Of a stretch of DNA of 64,000 bases, positions 25,716 to 34,843 are shown in pieces. A program made the translations under genes and the position numbers. Under the pieces are notes generated by a model. It had not been told where the DNA came from. It was given only the letters and a program-made list of their open reading frames with translations, and searched no databases. Each line of letters opens with the position of its first letter. Positions within the stretch are counted from its first letter, which is position 1. This stretch comes from Spirochaetota bacterium (GTDB lineage: Bacteria; Spirochaetota; Spirochaetia; Treponematales; Breznakiellaceae): the NCBI GenBank assembly GCA_023406985.1, contig JAEXTK010000101.1, forward strand, positions 1 to 64,000. The letters run 5' to 3'.

Positions 25716-26804
25716 GTGAATACTGTCGAAGAACAACAGCCGGAAACGCCCCGCGCGGGCGGTTTCCGGATGCCCGCCGAGTGGGCAGACCGCGAGGGGA
25801 CGCTCATGGCCTGGCCCGTCAGGGCCGAGGCGTGGCTCGATGGCCTCGCGGAGGCGCGGGACGGATACGTCGAGGTCGCGAACGCGATCTCGGAGTTCGA
25901 ACGCGTGATCATGATCGTCCGCCCCGGTACGGAAGGCGGCTACGATGCGGTCGCCGACGCGCGGAAGCGTCTCTCGTCGGCCGTCGAGCTGTGGGAGTTG
26001 CCGCACGACGATTCGTGGCTCCGCGACAGCGGCCCGACCTTCATCCTGGACGCGGCGGGGAAGCGCGCCGCCGTCAACTGGCGATTCAACGCCTGGGGAG
26101 AAAAGTACCGGCCGTACGACGCGGACGACCGCCTCGCGGGCGTGATCGCCGAACGCCTCGGCGCCCGCCGGTTCGACGCGCCGCTCGTCCTCGAGGGCGG
26201 CTCCATACATACGGACGGGGAGGGGACCCTCCTCACCACCGCGGAATGCCTCCTCGCGAAGAACCGCAATCCCGACCTCGACGCGGCCGATATCGAGGCC
26301 CTGCTCCGCGAGTACCTCGGCGTCACGGCCTTCATCTGGCTGGATCGCGGCCTCGCCGGCGACGAGACGGACGGGCACGTGGACAACCTGGCCTGCTTCG
26401 TCCGGCCGGGCCTCATCGCCATGCAGGCGACGGCGGATCGCGCGGACGCGAATTTCGCGAACAGCGAGACGAACCTCCGCATCCTCATGAAGGCCGAAGA
26501 CGCGGCGGGGCGGCGGGTGGACCTCGTGACGATCGAGCAGCCTCCGGCGCGGTACTGCCGCTCCGAGCGGCTCACGCTCAGCTACATCAACTATTACCCG
26601 GTATCGGGAGGCCTCGTCGTGCCGGTTTTCGCCTCTTCGGGCGGCGCCGATATGGCCGCATCCGATGAGCGTGCCCTCGCCGTGCTCCGCGAGCTGTATC
26701 CGGGCCGCAAGATCGTGCCCATAGACGGCATGAGAATCATCAAGGGAGGCGGCAACGTGCACTGCATCACCCAGCAGATCCCGGCCGTCGGAGGAAACGC
26801 GTGA
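25716..26804 (+). CDS. aguA: Agmatine deiminase
   Basis: 362 residues from the GTG at 25716. It hydrolyses agmatine to N-carbamoylputrescine and ammonia. Family signs: FRMPAEWADREGTLMAWP near the N-terminus, DDSWLRDSGPTF, WRFNAWGEKY, LEGGSIHTDGEGT, DGHVDN and the catalytic Cys350 in GGGNVHCITQQIP. Length is typical. It overlaps aguB by four bases and begins the aguA-aguB-speA operon, which together with SpeA turns arginine into putrescine. Confidence 0.96.
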   Translation: MNTVEEQQPETPRAGGFRMPAEWADREGTLMAWPVRAEAWLDGLAEARDGYVEVANAISEFERVIMIVRPGTEGGYDAVADARKRLSSAVELWELPHDDSWLRDSGPTFILDAAGKRAAVNWRFNAWGEKYRPYDADDRLAGVIAERLGARRFDAPLVLEGGSIHTDGEGTLLTTAECLLAKNRNPDLDAADIEALLREYLGVTAFIWLDRGLAGDETDGHVDNLACFVRPGLIAMQATADRADANFANSETNLRILMKAEDAAGRRVDLVTIEQPPARYCRSERLTLSYINYYPVSGGLVVPVFASSGGADMAASDERALAVLRELYPGRKIVPIDGMRIIKGGGNVHCITQQIPAVGGNA

Positions 26805-27697
26805 GGAAGGTACGAGTTGCCGCGGTCCAACAGGCCTGTTCCTGGGACCGGGACGCCAATATCAAGAAGGCCGAGGCCTTCGTGCGCCGCGCCGCCGCCG
26901 AGGGGGCGAACATCGTCCTCCTCCAGGAGCTCTTCGAGACGCCCTATTTCTGCCAAAAGGAAAAGCCGGAGTATTTCGGCCTGGCGACGGAGGTAGCGGC
27001 CAATCCCGCCATCCTCCATTTCCGCCGCGTCGCCGAGGAACTCGGCGTCGTCATTCCGGTGAGCTTCTTCGAGCGGGCCGGGCGCGCCCGCTACAACTCC
27101 ATCGCGGTGATCGACGCGGACGGTTCGACGCTCGGCGTCTACCGGAAAAGCCATATCCCGGACGGTCCGGGATATGAGGAAAAATACTACTTCAACCCCG
27201 GCGACCTGGGCGCCAAGGTCTGGCGTACCCGGTTCGGCGCCATCGGCGTGGGCATCTGTTGGGACCAGTGGTATCCGGAGCTCGCGCGCGCGATGGTCCT
27301 CCAGGGGGCGGAACTCCTGTTCTACCCCACGGCCATCGGTTCCGAGCCGCAGGATTCCACCATCGATTCCATGGAACACTGGCGGACGGTCCAGCGGGGC
27401 CACGCCGGGGCGAACCTCGTGCCGGTCGTGGTCGCGAACCGGGTCGGGACCGAGACCATCGACGATTCGAAGATCACGTTCTACGGGTCCAGCTTCATCG
27501 CCGACGAGCGGGGAGCCCTCGTCGCTCAGGCGGACCGGACCGCGGAGACCGTCCTCGTCCATGAATTCGATCTGGACGCGATAGAGATCACCCGCTCCTC
27601 CTGGGGCATCTTCAGGGACCGGCGGCCGGACGTGTACGGCGCCCTCCTATCCTACGACGGCGCGCGCCGCCACATCGGCGCGGAAGGCGTGCATTGA
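26801..27697 (+). CDS. aguB: N-carbamoylputrescine amidase
   Basis: 298 residues, nitrilase superfamily. The catalytic triad is visible as Glu43 (LLQELFETPYF), Lys116 (VYRKSHIPDGPGY) and Cys153 (GICWDQWYPE). It hydrolyses N-carbamoylputrescine to putrescine, carbon dioxide and ammonia. The GTG start overlaps the aguA stop (GTGA), and its own stop overlaps the speA start (TGATG), so the three genes are translationally coupled. Confidence 0.96.
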   Translation: MRKVRVAAVQQACSWDRDANIKKAEAFVRRAAAEGANIVLLQELFETPYFCQKEKPEYFGLATEVAANPAILHFRRVAEELGVVIPVSFFERAGRARYNSIAVIDADGSTLGVYRKSHIPDGPGYEEKYYFNPGDLGAKVWRTRFGAIGVGICWDQWYPELARAMVLQGAELLFYPTAIGSEPQDSTIDSMEHWRTVQRGHAGANLVPVVVANRVGTETIDDSKITFYGSSFIADERGALVAQADRTAETVLVHEFDLDAIEITRSSWGIFRDRRPDVYGALLSYDGARRHIGAEGVH

Positions 27698-29634
27698 TGG
27701 CGTGGTCGGCTAAGGACTCGGACAAGCTCTACGGCGTTTCCAAGTGGGGGTCGGGCTATTTCGCGGTGGACCAGGAAGGGTTCATCACCGTCTCCCCCCT
27801 CAAGGACGGCGCCGCCATCCGCATCGCGGAGGTGGTGGAGGAGGCGAAGCAGCGGGGCCTGCACCTCCCCCTCCATATACGTTTCCAGGATATCCTGGAA
27901 GACCGGGTGCGGCGCATCAACGAGGCGTTCGCGCTGGCCATCGAGGAGTCGGGCTATAAGGGCGTCTATCGGGGCGTCTTCCCGGTGAAGGTCAACCAGA
28001 TGCGGGAGGTCGTGGAGACCCTCATGGACGCGGGGGCCCCCTTCGGCCTCGGCATCGAGGCGGGCAGCAAGCCCGAACTCCTCCTGGCCCTCTCCCTCCA
28101 CAAGGACGGGGATCGCCTCCTCATCTGCAACGGCTACAAGGACGACGAATTCCTCCGCTTCGCCCTCCTCGGGCGCAAGCTCGGGAAGAAGGTCGTGGTC
28201 GTCGCGGAAAAGCTGGAAGAGATCAAATCGCTCATCGACGTCTCCAAGGACCTCGGCGTGCGGCCCCTCGTCGGCATCCGTATCAAGCTCGCCACGCGGA
28301 GCTCGGGCAAGTGGGCCACCTCCTCGGGCGACGCGGCCAAATTCGGCCTCTCCACCGTGGACCTCCTAGAGGCCGTCCGGCTCCTGGACGAGGCCGGGAT
28401 GAAGGACTGCGTGAGCCTCCTCCATTTCCACATCGGGAGCCAGATCCCCGACATCCAGGTGGTGACCCGCTCGGTCCGCGAGGGCGCCCGCTTCTACGCG
28501 AAGCTCGCGCGCATGGGCTGCCCCATCGAATACGTGGACGTCGGCGGAGGACTCGGCGTGGACTACGACGGGAGCCGGAGCGCGGTGACCTCCTCCGCCA
28601 ACTACAGCCTCCGCGAGTACGCGAACAGCATCGTGTACGGCATCATGGACGTCTGCGACGAGGAGCGGGTGAACCACCCGACGCTCGTGTCCGAGAGCGG
28701 CCGGGCGCTCGTGGCGCACCATTCCATGATCGCGGTGGAGGCCTTCGGCAAGATCGCGAAGCTCAACACGATGAAGTCCCTGCAGGTGCCCAAGAACGCG
28801 CCCAAGGTGGTGCGCGACATCCTGGAGGTGAAGGAGACGGTCGACGCCGGGCACTACGACGAGGCCTTCCACGACCTCGTCTTCTACCGCCAGCAGGCGA
28901 TGAGCCTCTTCGACCTGGGGTACTTGGACCTGCAGGCGCGCGCGGTGGTGGAATCCCTCTCCTGGGAGATCATCGCGGAGATCGCGGGGCACTACGAGAC
29001 CCGCATCCGCATGAGCGAGGAGATGCGGGAACTCGTCGCTTCGATCAAGGACCAGTACCTGCTCAATTTCTCCGTGTTCCGGTCCCTCCCCGACGCCTGG
29101 GCCCTCGACCAGCTGTTCCCGGTCACGCCGCTCCAACGCCTCAATGAGGAGCCCGCGGCCAAGGGTACGATCGTCGACATCACCTGCGATTCGGACGGCA
29201 AGGTGGACGCCTTCATCGGCGACGGCGACTGCGTCGGCGGCCGCGAGTACCTCTGGTTCCACGAGTTCGACGGGAACCCCTACTACGTGGGCTTCTTCCT
29301 CACCGGCGCCTACCAGGACACCCTCGGGGACATGCACAACCTCTTCGGCCGCATGGACGAGGCCCACGTCCTCCTGGACAGCGACGAGGACTCGGGCTGG
29401 TACATCGACGAGACGATCGAGGGGGACACCATCCGGGAAGTGCTGGAGGAAAACGAGTACGCGACGGCCGAACTCGTCCGTTCCATGAAGATCCAGATCG
29501 AGCAGGCCATCAAGGCCGACGTGGTGAAGCCGAACGAGGGCATGCGCATCCTCGGCGAGTACGAGTCCGGGCTCAAGCGGTACACGTACCTCACCGTGAG
29601 CCCGCCGAAACCCGCCCAGAACGGCAAATCCTAG
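27697..29634 (+). CDS. speA: Biosynthetic arginine decarboxylase
   Basis: 645 residues from the ATG at 27697, the SpeA length. PLP fold-type III enzyme that decarboxylates arginine to agmatine in the cytoplasm. The PLP-binding lysine is Lys98 in VFPVKVNQ. Further signs are GLGIEAGSKPELL, DLLEAVRLLDEAG, LHFHIGSQIPDI, EYVDVGGGLGVDYDGS and SESGRALVAHHS. It completes the arginine to agmatine to carbamoylputrescine to putrescine route encoded with aguA and aguB, which makes ornithine decarboxylase unnecessary. Confidence 0.97.
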   Translation: MAWSAKDSDKLYGVSKWGSGYFAVDQEGFITVSPLKDGAAIRIAEVVEEAKQRGLHLPLHIRFQDILEDRVRRINEAFALAIEESGYKGVYRGVFPVKVNQMREVVETLMDAGAPFGLGIEAGSKPELLLALSLHKDGDRLLICNGYKDDEFLRFALLGRKLGKKVVVVAEKLEEIKSLIDVSKDLGVRPLVGIRIKLATRSSGKWATSSGDAAKFGLSTVDLLEAVRLLDEAGMKDCVSLLHFHIGSQIPDIQVVTRSVREGARFYAKLARMGCPIEYVDVGGGLGVDYDGSRSAVTSSANYSLREYANSIVYGIMDVCDEERVNHPTLVSESGRALVAHHSMIAVEAFGKIAKLNTMKSLQVPKNAPKVVRDILEVKETVDAGHYDEAFHDLVFYRQQAMSLFDLGYLDLQARAVVESLSWEIIAEIAGHYETRIRMSEEMRELVASIKDQYLLNFSVFRSLPDAWALDQLFPVTPLQRLNEEPAAKGTIVDITCDSDGKVDAFIGDGDCVGGREYLWFHEFDGNPYYVGFFLTGAYQDTLGDMHNLFGRMDEAHVLLDSDEDSGWYIDETIEGDTIREVLEENEYATAELVRSMKIQIEQAIKADVVKPNEGMRILGEYESGLKRYTYLTVSPPKPAQNGKS

Positions 29635-29687
29635 GCTTCCGGCTCCGTGCGGCGGCCTTCAGCCTGACGGCCGCGGGATTGCGCGAA

Positions 29688-29740
29688 AGCGGCCGCGAGC
29701 GGGAGCGGCCGCCCGCGAGCGGCCGTTCCGCTAGCGGCCG
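29688..29740. repeat. Four copies of AGCGGCCG at a convergent gene junction
   Basis: AGCGGCCG occurs at 29688-29695, 29704-29711, 29718-29725 and 29733-29740, i.e. four times in 53 bp between the ends of speA and the class V aminotransferase gene; the last copy lies in the aminotransferase 3' end. GCGGCCGC is self-complementary, so several stems can form. There is no U-tract. It may act as a transcription end or be an expanded short repeat. Confidence 0.6.
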
Positions 29741-30843
29741 AGGGCCGCAGCGAGGGCGGAGAGCACGCGATCCACGTTCTCTTCCCGCGCCGTGTGGCCC
29801 ATAAGCCCGATGCGCCAGATTTTGCCGGCGAGCGGCCCGAGGCCCGCCCCGATCTCGATATCGTCCGTCTCCAGGAGGCGCCTACGCACGGCGGCCTCGT
29901 CCACGCCGGCGGGCACCGTGACGGCGTTAAGCATGGGGAGGCGGTAGGGCTCCTCCACGAGAAGGCCGAGGCCGAGGTTCTCCAGCCCCGCGGCGAGGCG
30001 CTCGTGGCAGGCCGCGTGGCGCGCGTAGGCGGCGCTCAGCCCTTCGTCCACCACGAGCGAGAGCGCGGCGTGGAGGGCGTAGAGCATGTTGATGGGCGCC
30101 GTATGGTGGTAGGCCCGCTTGGCGCCCTGCCAATAATCGATGATCATGGACAGGTCGAGGTACCAGTTCGGCACCTTCGTCTTCCGCGCGCGGAGTTTGG
30201 CTATCGCGCGGTCGCTCATGGTGAGGGGCGCGAGGCCGGGCGGGCAGGAAAGGCATTTCTGGGTCCCCGAGTAACAGACGTCGGCGCCGATCGCGTCCGC
30301 GTCCACGGGAATGCCGCCGAGGCTCGTCACCGCGTCCACGAGGTAGAGGGCGCCCGATTCCCGGACGAGCCGGCCGATCTCGGCTACCGGATTGCGGACG
30401 CCGGTGGAGGTCTCGGCGTGGACCACCGCGACGATGGACCATTTCTTCGCTTTGATGCGCTCGGCCGCGTGGTCCGGCATCACCGGCTTTCCCCACTCGA
30501 ATTCCAGGGCTTCCACTTCGGCGCCGAGGCGTCCGGCCACATCGACCATACGCTTACCGAAGACGCCGTTCACGAGCACGAGGACCGGGTCCCCCTTCTC
30601 CACGAGGTTGACGAAGGCGGCTTCCATGCCCGCGGAGCCCGTTCCGGACATCGGCGCGGTGACCTCGTTGGCGGTGCCCATGACCGTCCGGAGCATCGAC
30701 TTGATCTCGTCCATGATGGCGATGAAGCGAGGATCGAGGTGCCCGATCGTGGGGAGGGCGAGAGCCCGGTAGACCTGGGGCGGCACGCTCGAAGGGCCGG
30801 GGCCCATGAGCAACGTGGGTGAAACCTTGGATAGAGCGTTCAT
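29731..30843 (-). CDS. Class V aminotransferase (alanine-glyoxylate/serine-pyruvate type)
   Basis: 370 residues. Signs of the AGXT branch: [59 protein letters not shown] and the PLP lysine Lys196 in [13 protein letters not shown], then WYLDL and [13 protein letters not shown]. It moves an amino group from alanine or serine to glyoxylate or pyruvate; which pair is used cannot be told, and phosphonate-type transaminases are more distant. The ribosome site GGAGGAAT precedes the ATG. The gene is divergent from the ThrE pair. Confidence 0.9.
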   Translation of the reverse strand: MNALSKVSPTLLMGPGPSSVPPQVYRALALPTIGHLDPRFIAIMDEIKSMLRTVMGTANEVTAPMSGTGSAGMEAAFVNLVEKGDPVLVLVNGVFGKRMVDVAGRLGAEVEALEFEWGKPVMPDHAAERIKAKKWSIVAVVHAETSTGVRNPVAEIGRLVRESGALYLVDAVTSLGGIPVDADAIGADVCYSGTQKCLSCPPGLAPLTMSDRAIAKLRARKTKVPNWYLDLSMIIDYWQGAKRAYHHTAPINMLYALHAALSLVVDEGLSAAYARHAACHERLAAGLENLGLGLLVEEPYRLPMLNAVTVPAGVDEAAVRRRLLETDDIEIGAGLGPLAGKIWRIGLMGHTAREENVDRVLSALAAALGR

Positions 30844-30864
30844 TGGGATTCCTCCGGTCCGCCC

Positions 30865-30893
30865 ATGATAGCACCGCGGCCGGTAGGCGGCAA
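30865..30893 (-). promoter_or_regulatory. Promoter of the class V aminotransferase gene
   Basis: Minus strand: TTGCCG (30888-30893), 17-bp spacer, TATCAT (30865-30870). The leader is about 15 nt and contains GGAGG. Confidence 0.6.
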
Positions 30894-30908
30894 GCGCGGC
30901 CTACCGGC

Positions 30909-30938
30909 TTGACCGGAGCGCGCGCGGCGGCGTAGAAC
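30909..30938 (+). promoter_or_regulatory. Promoter of the thrE-like pair, leaderless layout
   Basis: TTGACC (30909-30914), 18-bp spacer, TAGAAC (30933-30938). The ATG at 30945 is seven bases beyond the -10 box. GGGGG lies directly before the ATG, too close to act as a normal ribosome site. Confidence 0.55.
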
Positions 30939-30944
30939 GGGGGC

Positions 30945-31739
30945 ATGCAGCAGGAAGATCCGCTCGCCCTCGCCGCGGAAACGGGCAGGCGGGTATTGGA
31001 AGCGGGCGGCGAGACGTATCGGGCGGAGGCGACCGTCGTGGCCCTCTGCAGGGCCTGGGACCTCGCGGACGCCGAATGTTTCGCGACGCCGACGGGGCTC
31101 ATGGCCTCCGCCTCCCGCGCGGCGCGGCCGGGGGAGGGCGCCGATTCGGCGACGAGCCGCGCCGTCGTGCGCCGCGTGTCCCAGCGAGTGGTGGATCTTC
31201 GCCGCATCGCGCGCATCGCGGAGGAAGTGGCCAAGGCGGAGCACTCGCGGGCTTCCCCCGAGGATTTTCGCGCGATCCTGGACGCGCTCGTCGCCGAAAA
31301 ACCCTATCGATTCGCCGCGACCCTCGCCGCGGCGGGGGCCTGCGCTGCCTTCTTCACGCTCCTCTTCGGCGGCGTGCTCCGGGACGCGGCTGCGGCCTTC
31401 TTGGTCGGAGCCGGGGTCAAGGCCGCCGCGGCGGCCGTCGCCGGCCGCCGGTTTCCCGATTTCATCGTGAACCTCGTCGGCGGGATCGCGGCCGCGGCCA
31501 TGGCCTCGATCTCCGTATCCGCGGGACTCGCCGTCAACCTCGACAAGACCGTCATCGGGTCCATCATGCTCCTGGTCCCCGGCCTCGCCACGGTGAACGC
31601 CATCCGCGATACCATCGCCGGCGACCTCGTCGCGGGGGTCTCGCGGCTCGCCGACGCCTTCATGGCCGCGGCGGCGATCTCGCTCGGAGCGGGCTTCGCC
31701 TTAGCTACCGTCGCCTTCCTCGGGGGGATGCATCCGTGA
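30945..31739 (+). CDS. Threonine/serine exporter N-terminal part (ThrE_1, DUF1212)
   Basis: 264 residues. The cytoplasmic N-terminal region (1-115) carries the DUF1212 signature LEAGGETYRAEATVVALCRAWDL, ECFATPTGL and RVVDLRRIARIAEEV. Five membrane helices follow (about 122-140, 145-160, 170-195, 200-220, 235-258), including PDFIVNLVGGIAAA and the SIMLLVPGLATVNAIRDTIAGD loop. In Corynebacterium ThrE both parts are fused; here they are split into two overlapping genes (GTGA, 31736-31739), a common arrangement. The pair would export threonine, serine or a related compound across the inner membrane. Confidence 0.9.
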   Translation: MQQEDPLALAAETGRRVLEAGGETYRAEATVVALCRAWDLADAECFATPTGLMASASRAARPGEGADSATSRAVVRRVSQRVVDLRRIARIAEEVAKAEHSRASPEDFRAILDALVAEKPYRFAATLAAAGACAAFFTLLFGGVLRDAAAAFLVGAGVKAAAAAVAGRRFPDFIVNLVGGIAAAAMASISVSAGLAVNLDKTVIGSIMLLVPGLATVNAIRDTIAGDLVAGVSRLADAFMAAAAISLGAGFALATVAFLGGMHP

Positions 31740-32161
31740 ACGGGTGGTTCGGCGTCCTCTGGGCGGCCCTGGCCACCGGGGCCTTCGCCGTCGTGTCGAA
31801 CGTGCGGGGCCGCGACCTGCCCGTCTCGGCCGTCGGCGGCGGCCTCGGGTGGTTCGTGTACCTCGCGGTTTCCCGGCTCGCCCAATCCGAGGGGTTGGCC
31901 TTCTTCGCGGCCTCCGCGTCCATCGCGCTCTATTCGGAGCTCGCGGCGCGGCTGCTCGCGCGGCCGACGACGACCTACCTCGTCTGCGCCCTCATCCCGC
32001 TCGTGCCGGGCGGCGGCATGTACTATATGATGACCCGTTCGCTCTCCGGAGACCTGGAGGGCACGCTGTCCACCGGGTTCGCCACGCTCTCCATCGCGGG
32101 CTCCATCGCGACGGGCGTGGCGGTGGGGTCGGCGGTGGCTAGGCTGGCGCGGCGGCTTTAG
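31736..32161 (+). CDS. Threonine/serine exporter C-terminal part (ThrE_2, DUF3815)
   Basis: 141 residues from the GTG at 31736, four or five membrane helices. It mirrors the second half of ThrE: VVSNVRGRDLPVSAVGGGLGWFVY, SELAARLLARPTTTYLVCALIPLVPGGGMYYMM as consecutive conserved patches. It needs the upstream partner to form a transporter. Its stop overlaps the convergent CorC-type gene by four bases. Confidence 0.9.
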   Translation: MNGWFGVLWAALATGAFAVVSNVRGRDLPVSAVGGGLGWFVYLAVSRLAQSEGLAFFAASASIALYSELAARLLARPTTTYLVCALIPLVPGGGMYYMMTRSLSGDLEGTLSTGFATLSIAGSIATGVAVGSAVARLARRL

Positions 32162-33579
32162 GCGGCGCGCCGACCCCCCGGCTCGGCGGTAGCTCGTCTG
32201 GCTCGAAGATTATAATTGAGGCGCCGAGCCGCAGGCTCGGCGGTAGGCGGGGGGCAGATGGACGGATCGTCCGCCTTGTCGGCGGCCGGCGGTTTTACGA
32301 TGACCTTGTCGATGCGGTTCCCGTCCATGTCCACGATCTCGAAGCGGAATCCCTCCCATTCGAAGACCTCGCCCGTCCTCGGTATCGCGCCCGCGATTTC
32401 CAGGACGAACCCTGCGAGGGTGTGGTACTCGCGGGGGAGGGGCAGGAGTCGGGTTATGGAGAAGAGCTCGGCGAAATCGTCGATGTTCACGAAGCCGCCG
32501 ACCAGGTAGCTGCCGTCCTCGCGCTTGACGATCTCCTCGGCATCGTGGTCGCTCGTGGAGAGCTCCCCGACGATCTCTTCCACGAGGTCGCGGATGGAGA
32601 GCGTTCCCGCGAGGCCGCCGTACTCGTCCATCACGAGGAGGAGCTCGGCCTCTTCCCGCTTGAACGCCTCGAAGGCCTTGAGCGCGGGCATGGTCCCCGG
32701 GACGAAGACGGGTTTCTTGAAGAGCGGCCGGAGCCCAGCCCATTTGCCCTGGAGGAGCGCGGAGAGTATGTCGCAGGCGGAGACGACGCCGATGACCTCG
32801 TCCAGCCCGCCCTCGGCAACGGGAAAATAGGCGTGATCGCGGCCCAAAAGCGCCGCCGCCTTGGCCTCTTCCGCGCTCGCGTCCGCTTCCAGCCACACGA
32901 TGTCGGAGCGGTGCGTCATGAAGGTTTCCACCGGCCGATCGCCGAGGTAGAAGACCCCCTCCACCATGCTCCGTTCCTGTTCTTCCACCGCCCCCGATTT
33001 CTCCCCCTCCAGGAGCACGATGCGGATCTCCTCCTCGGAGACCGCCTGGTCGGGCTTCTCGCTGATGCGGATGAGCTTGAGGATGAGCGCGGTGGTTTTG
33101 GAGAGGAAGGAGACGATCGGCCTGAATACGCGCGCGATGACCTCGAGCGCGGGCACCACCGTCGCGGCCACGGTTTCGGGCGCCGCGAGCGCTACCTGCT
33201 TGGGCACGAGTTCCCCGAGCACGATGGAGAGGAAGGTTATGGAAAGGACCACGATGGCTACGGCGACGGCGGAGGCGTAAGGGGCGAGCGGCGGCCAGGC
33301 CGCGAGGCTCGCCGCGAGCGGATCGGCGATCGTGGCGCCGCCGAAGGCGCCCGCGAGCGTACCGATGAGGGTGATCCCGATCTGGATGGTAGAGAGGTAG
33401 CGCGCGGGATTTTCGGCCGCGTCGAGGGCCCTCCGGTACGACTTGCGTCCGCTCTCCGCCTTGGCCCTGAGGCGCGCCTTGCGCGAGGATACGATGGCCA
33501 TCTCCGACATGGAGAAAAATCCGTTCAGGAGCACCAAGGCGAGGAGGATGAGAATTTCACGTAGAGGGGGGGCTTCCAT
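32158..33579 (-). CDS. CNNM/CorC (hemolysin C) family membrane protein
   Basis: 473 residues. Order of domains: DUF21/CNNM with four membrane segments (about 8-30, 60-85, 95-125, 130-150, with IQIGITLIGTLAGAFGG), two CBS motifs (about 205-330; MTHRSDIVWLEADAS and VMDEYGGLAGTLSIRDLVEEI), and a CorC_HlyC domain (about 350-430). Such proteins are linked to magnesium or cobalt efflux. After residue about 432 the tail is low-complexity (TAEPAARRLNYNLRARR, TAEPGGRRAA) and encoded by a short DNA repeat, so the natural C-terminus has probably been extended. A TTGTCC-17-TAGGCT promoter is possible at 33589-33617. Confidence 0.9.
   Translation of the reverse strand: MEAPPLREILILLALVLLNGFFSMSEMAIVSSRKARLRAKAESGRKSYRRALDAAENPARYLSTIQIGITLIGTLAGAFGGATIADPLAASLAAWPPLAPYASAVAVAIVVLSITFLSIVLGELVPKQVALAAPETVAATVVPALEVIARVFRPIVSFLSKTTALILKLIRISEKPDQAVSEEEIRIVLLEGEKSGAVEEQERSMVEGVFYLGDRPVETFMTHRSDIVWLEADASAEEAKAAALLGRDHAYFPVAEGGLDEVIGVVSACDILSALLQGKWAGLRPLFKKPVFVPGTMPALKAFEAFKREEAELLLVMDEYGGLAGTLSIRDLVEEIVGELSTSDHDAEEIVKREDGSYLVGGFVNIDDFAELFSITRLLPLPREYHTLAGFVLEIAGAIPRTGEVFEWEGFRFEIVDMDGNRIDKVIVKPPAADKADDPSICPPPTAEPAARRLNYNLRARRATAEPGGRRAA
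32180..32246. repeat. Short repeat with hairpin in the CorC-type gene tail
   Basis: GGCTCGGCGGTAG occurs at 32180-32192 and 32234-32246. The second copy forms a perfect stem with the sequence before it: GCCGAGCC (32223-32230), loop GCA, GGCTCGGC (32234-32241). Between the copies lies an AT-rich GATTATAATTGA. It reads as a REP-like element that was incorporated into the reading frame, where each copy encodes Thr-Ala-Glu-Pro. Confidence 0.6.
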
Positions 33580-33636
33580 GTGGTGAGGAGCCTAACACGG
33601 ACGGACCGAGCGGACAAGTGAGTCTTCGGCCTTCCC

Positions 33637-34791
33637 TCAACTTTCTTCGATGCCGGCGACCTCTTCCTTGACGAGGGGACGGATGATGTGGAGGCCCGTC
33701 TGCGAGGTCTCCTGGGTCCGGTCCTTGCCGTCGGGGGTCTTGTCCCCGAAGATCTGGACGATGGGGAAGCGGGGATTCTCCGGGTTCACGTCCACCACCT
33801 GCCCCTTCTTGCCGTTGGAAAGGAGCACGTAGAGGCCGATCGGATAGATGGAGAGGGAATACACGAGGGCGCGGACGATCACGTCGTCGTACTGCTTACC
33901 GACGTTCTTGAGCAGGTCGATCATGCCCGCGTAGCCGTCCTTGGCGTTCTTGTAGGGACGGGTGCCCGTGAGGGCTTCGTAGGAGCAGGCGACCGAAATG
34001 ATCTTGGCGTAGAGGCTGATCTTTTCGCTCGTGAGCCGGCGCGGATAGCCCTGTCCGTTTTCCCGCTCGTGATGCTCCAGGGTGGCGACGCAGACCACGA
34101 GGGGAAACTGCAGGGAGCGCAGGATATTGTAGCTGAGCACGGGGTGGGTGAGTATGGCTTTACGCTCGGGCGGCGAGAGGGGCCGATCGGTCATATAGAG
34201 CTGGGGCGGCAGCTTGACCATGCCGATCTCGTGCAGCAAGGCCGCCGTGCCCAATTCGATGAGGCGATGGTTGGGGAGTTTGAGATAGGAGCCGAGTATC
34301 ACCGCGAGGATCGTGGACTTCACCGTGTGGGTGGCCAGGTAATTCTTGTCGTCCTTCCCCGGGTCCTGGACGCGGAGGAGGAATCGGCGGTTCTCCTTGA
34401 CGTTCTCGCAGAGCTCCTTGATTTTCTCCGTGACTTCCTTGGCGTTGATCTCGTTCTTCGTGACGAACGTGATGAAGAGATTCTCGACGTAGTCGTGGAA
34501 GGATCGATAGAAATCGGCCGCGCGCTTCACCTGGTCGCCGTCGTAGGCGGTGACGGCTGCCGGCGCGGGCTCCGATCCCTCCGTGGACGCGTCGGAGGAC
34601 GCCGAAGCGACGTACTCCGCCCGCGCTTCTCCGTCGGAGAGGACTTCGCGGAACTCCCACTCCAGGAGGGCCCTGGCGAGCGCGCCGGTGAACGGCATCT
34701 CGGGGGCGGCGATGACGAAGCGGCCGTCCAGGTACACGGGCTCGGTGAAGAAACTTCCGACTTTGATATCTTTGACTGCGTGCGCGTTCAA
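33637..34791 (-). CDS. HD-GYP domain protein, variant HE metal motif
   Basis: 384 residues from the TTG at 34791 (LNAHAVKDIKVG), which follows GGGGGACC; the frame is open further upstream but that part lies in the promoter region. N-terminal DUF3391-like segment (1-100) with FFTEPVYLDGRFV, then HD-GYP domain (about 150-320). The usual HDIGK reads HEIGM, while HERENGQGYP, the GYP part, and RPYKN are retained. HD-GYP proteins hydrolyse c-di-GMP through a metal centre; the Asp to Glu and Lys to Met changes could alter metal choice or activity. Promoter is at 34844-34872. Confidence 0.88.
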   Translation of the reverse strand: MNAHAVKDIKVGSFFTEPVYLDGRFVIAAPEMPFTGALARALLEWEFREVLSDGEARAEYVASASSDASTEGSEPAPAAVTAYDGDQVKRAADFYRSFHDYVENLFITFVTKNEINAKEVTEKIKELCENVKENRRFLLRVQDPGKDDKNYLATHTVKSTILAVILGSYLKLPNHRLIELGTAALLHEIGMVKLPPQLYMTDRPLSPPERKAILTHPVLSYNILRSLQFPLVVCVATLEHHERENGQGYPRRLTSEKISLYAKIISVACSYEALTGTRPYKNAKDGYAGMIDLLKNVGKQYDDVIVRALVYSLSIYPIGLYVLLSNGKKGQVVDVNPENPRFPIVQIFGDKTPDGKDRTQETSQTGLHIIRPLVKEEVAGIEES

Positions 34792-34805
34792 CTGACGGTC
34801 CCCCG

Positions 34806-34835
34806 TTGACCCAACGATCGGCTTTCCTTTATCAT
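34806..34835 (+). promoter_or_regulatory. Promoter of the membrane protein-aminotransferase operon
   Basis: TTGACC (34806-34811), 18-bp spacer, TATCAT (34830-34835), with transcription expected near 34842 and a GGGAG ribosome site before the TTG at 34862. It overlaps the divergent HD-GYP promoter. Confidence 0.6.
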
Positions 34836-34843
34836 TTTCGGCA

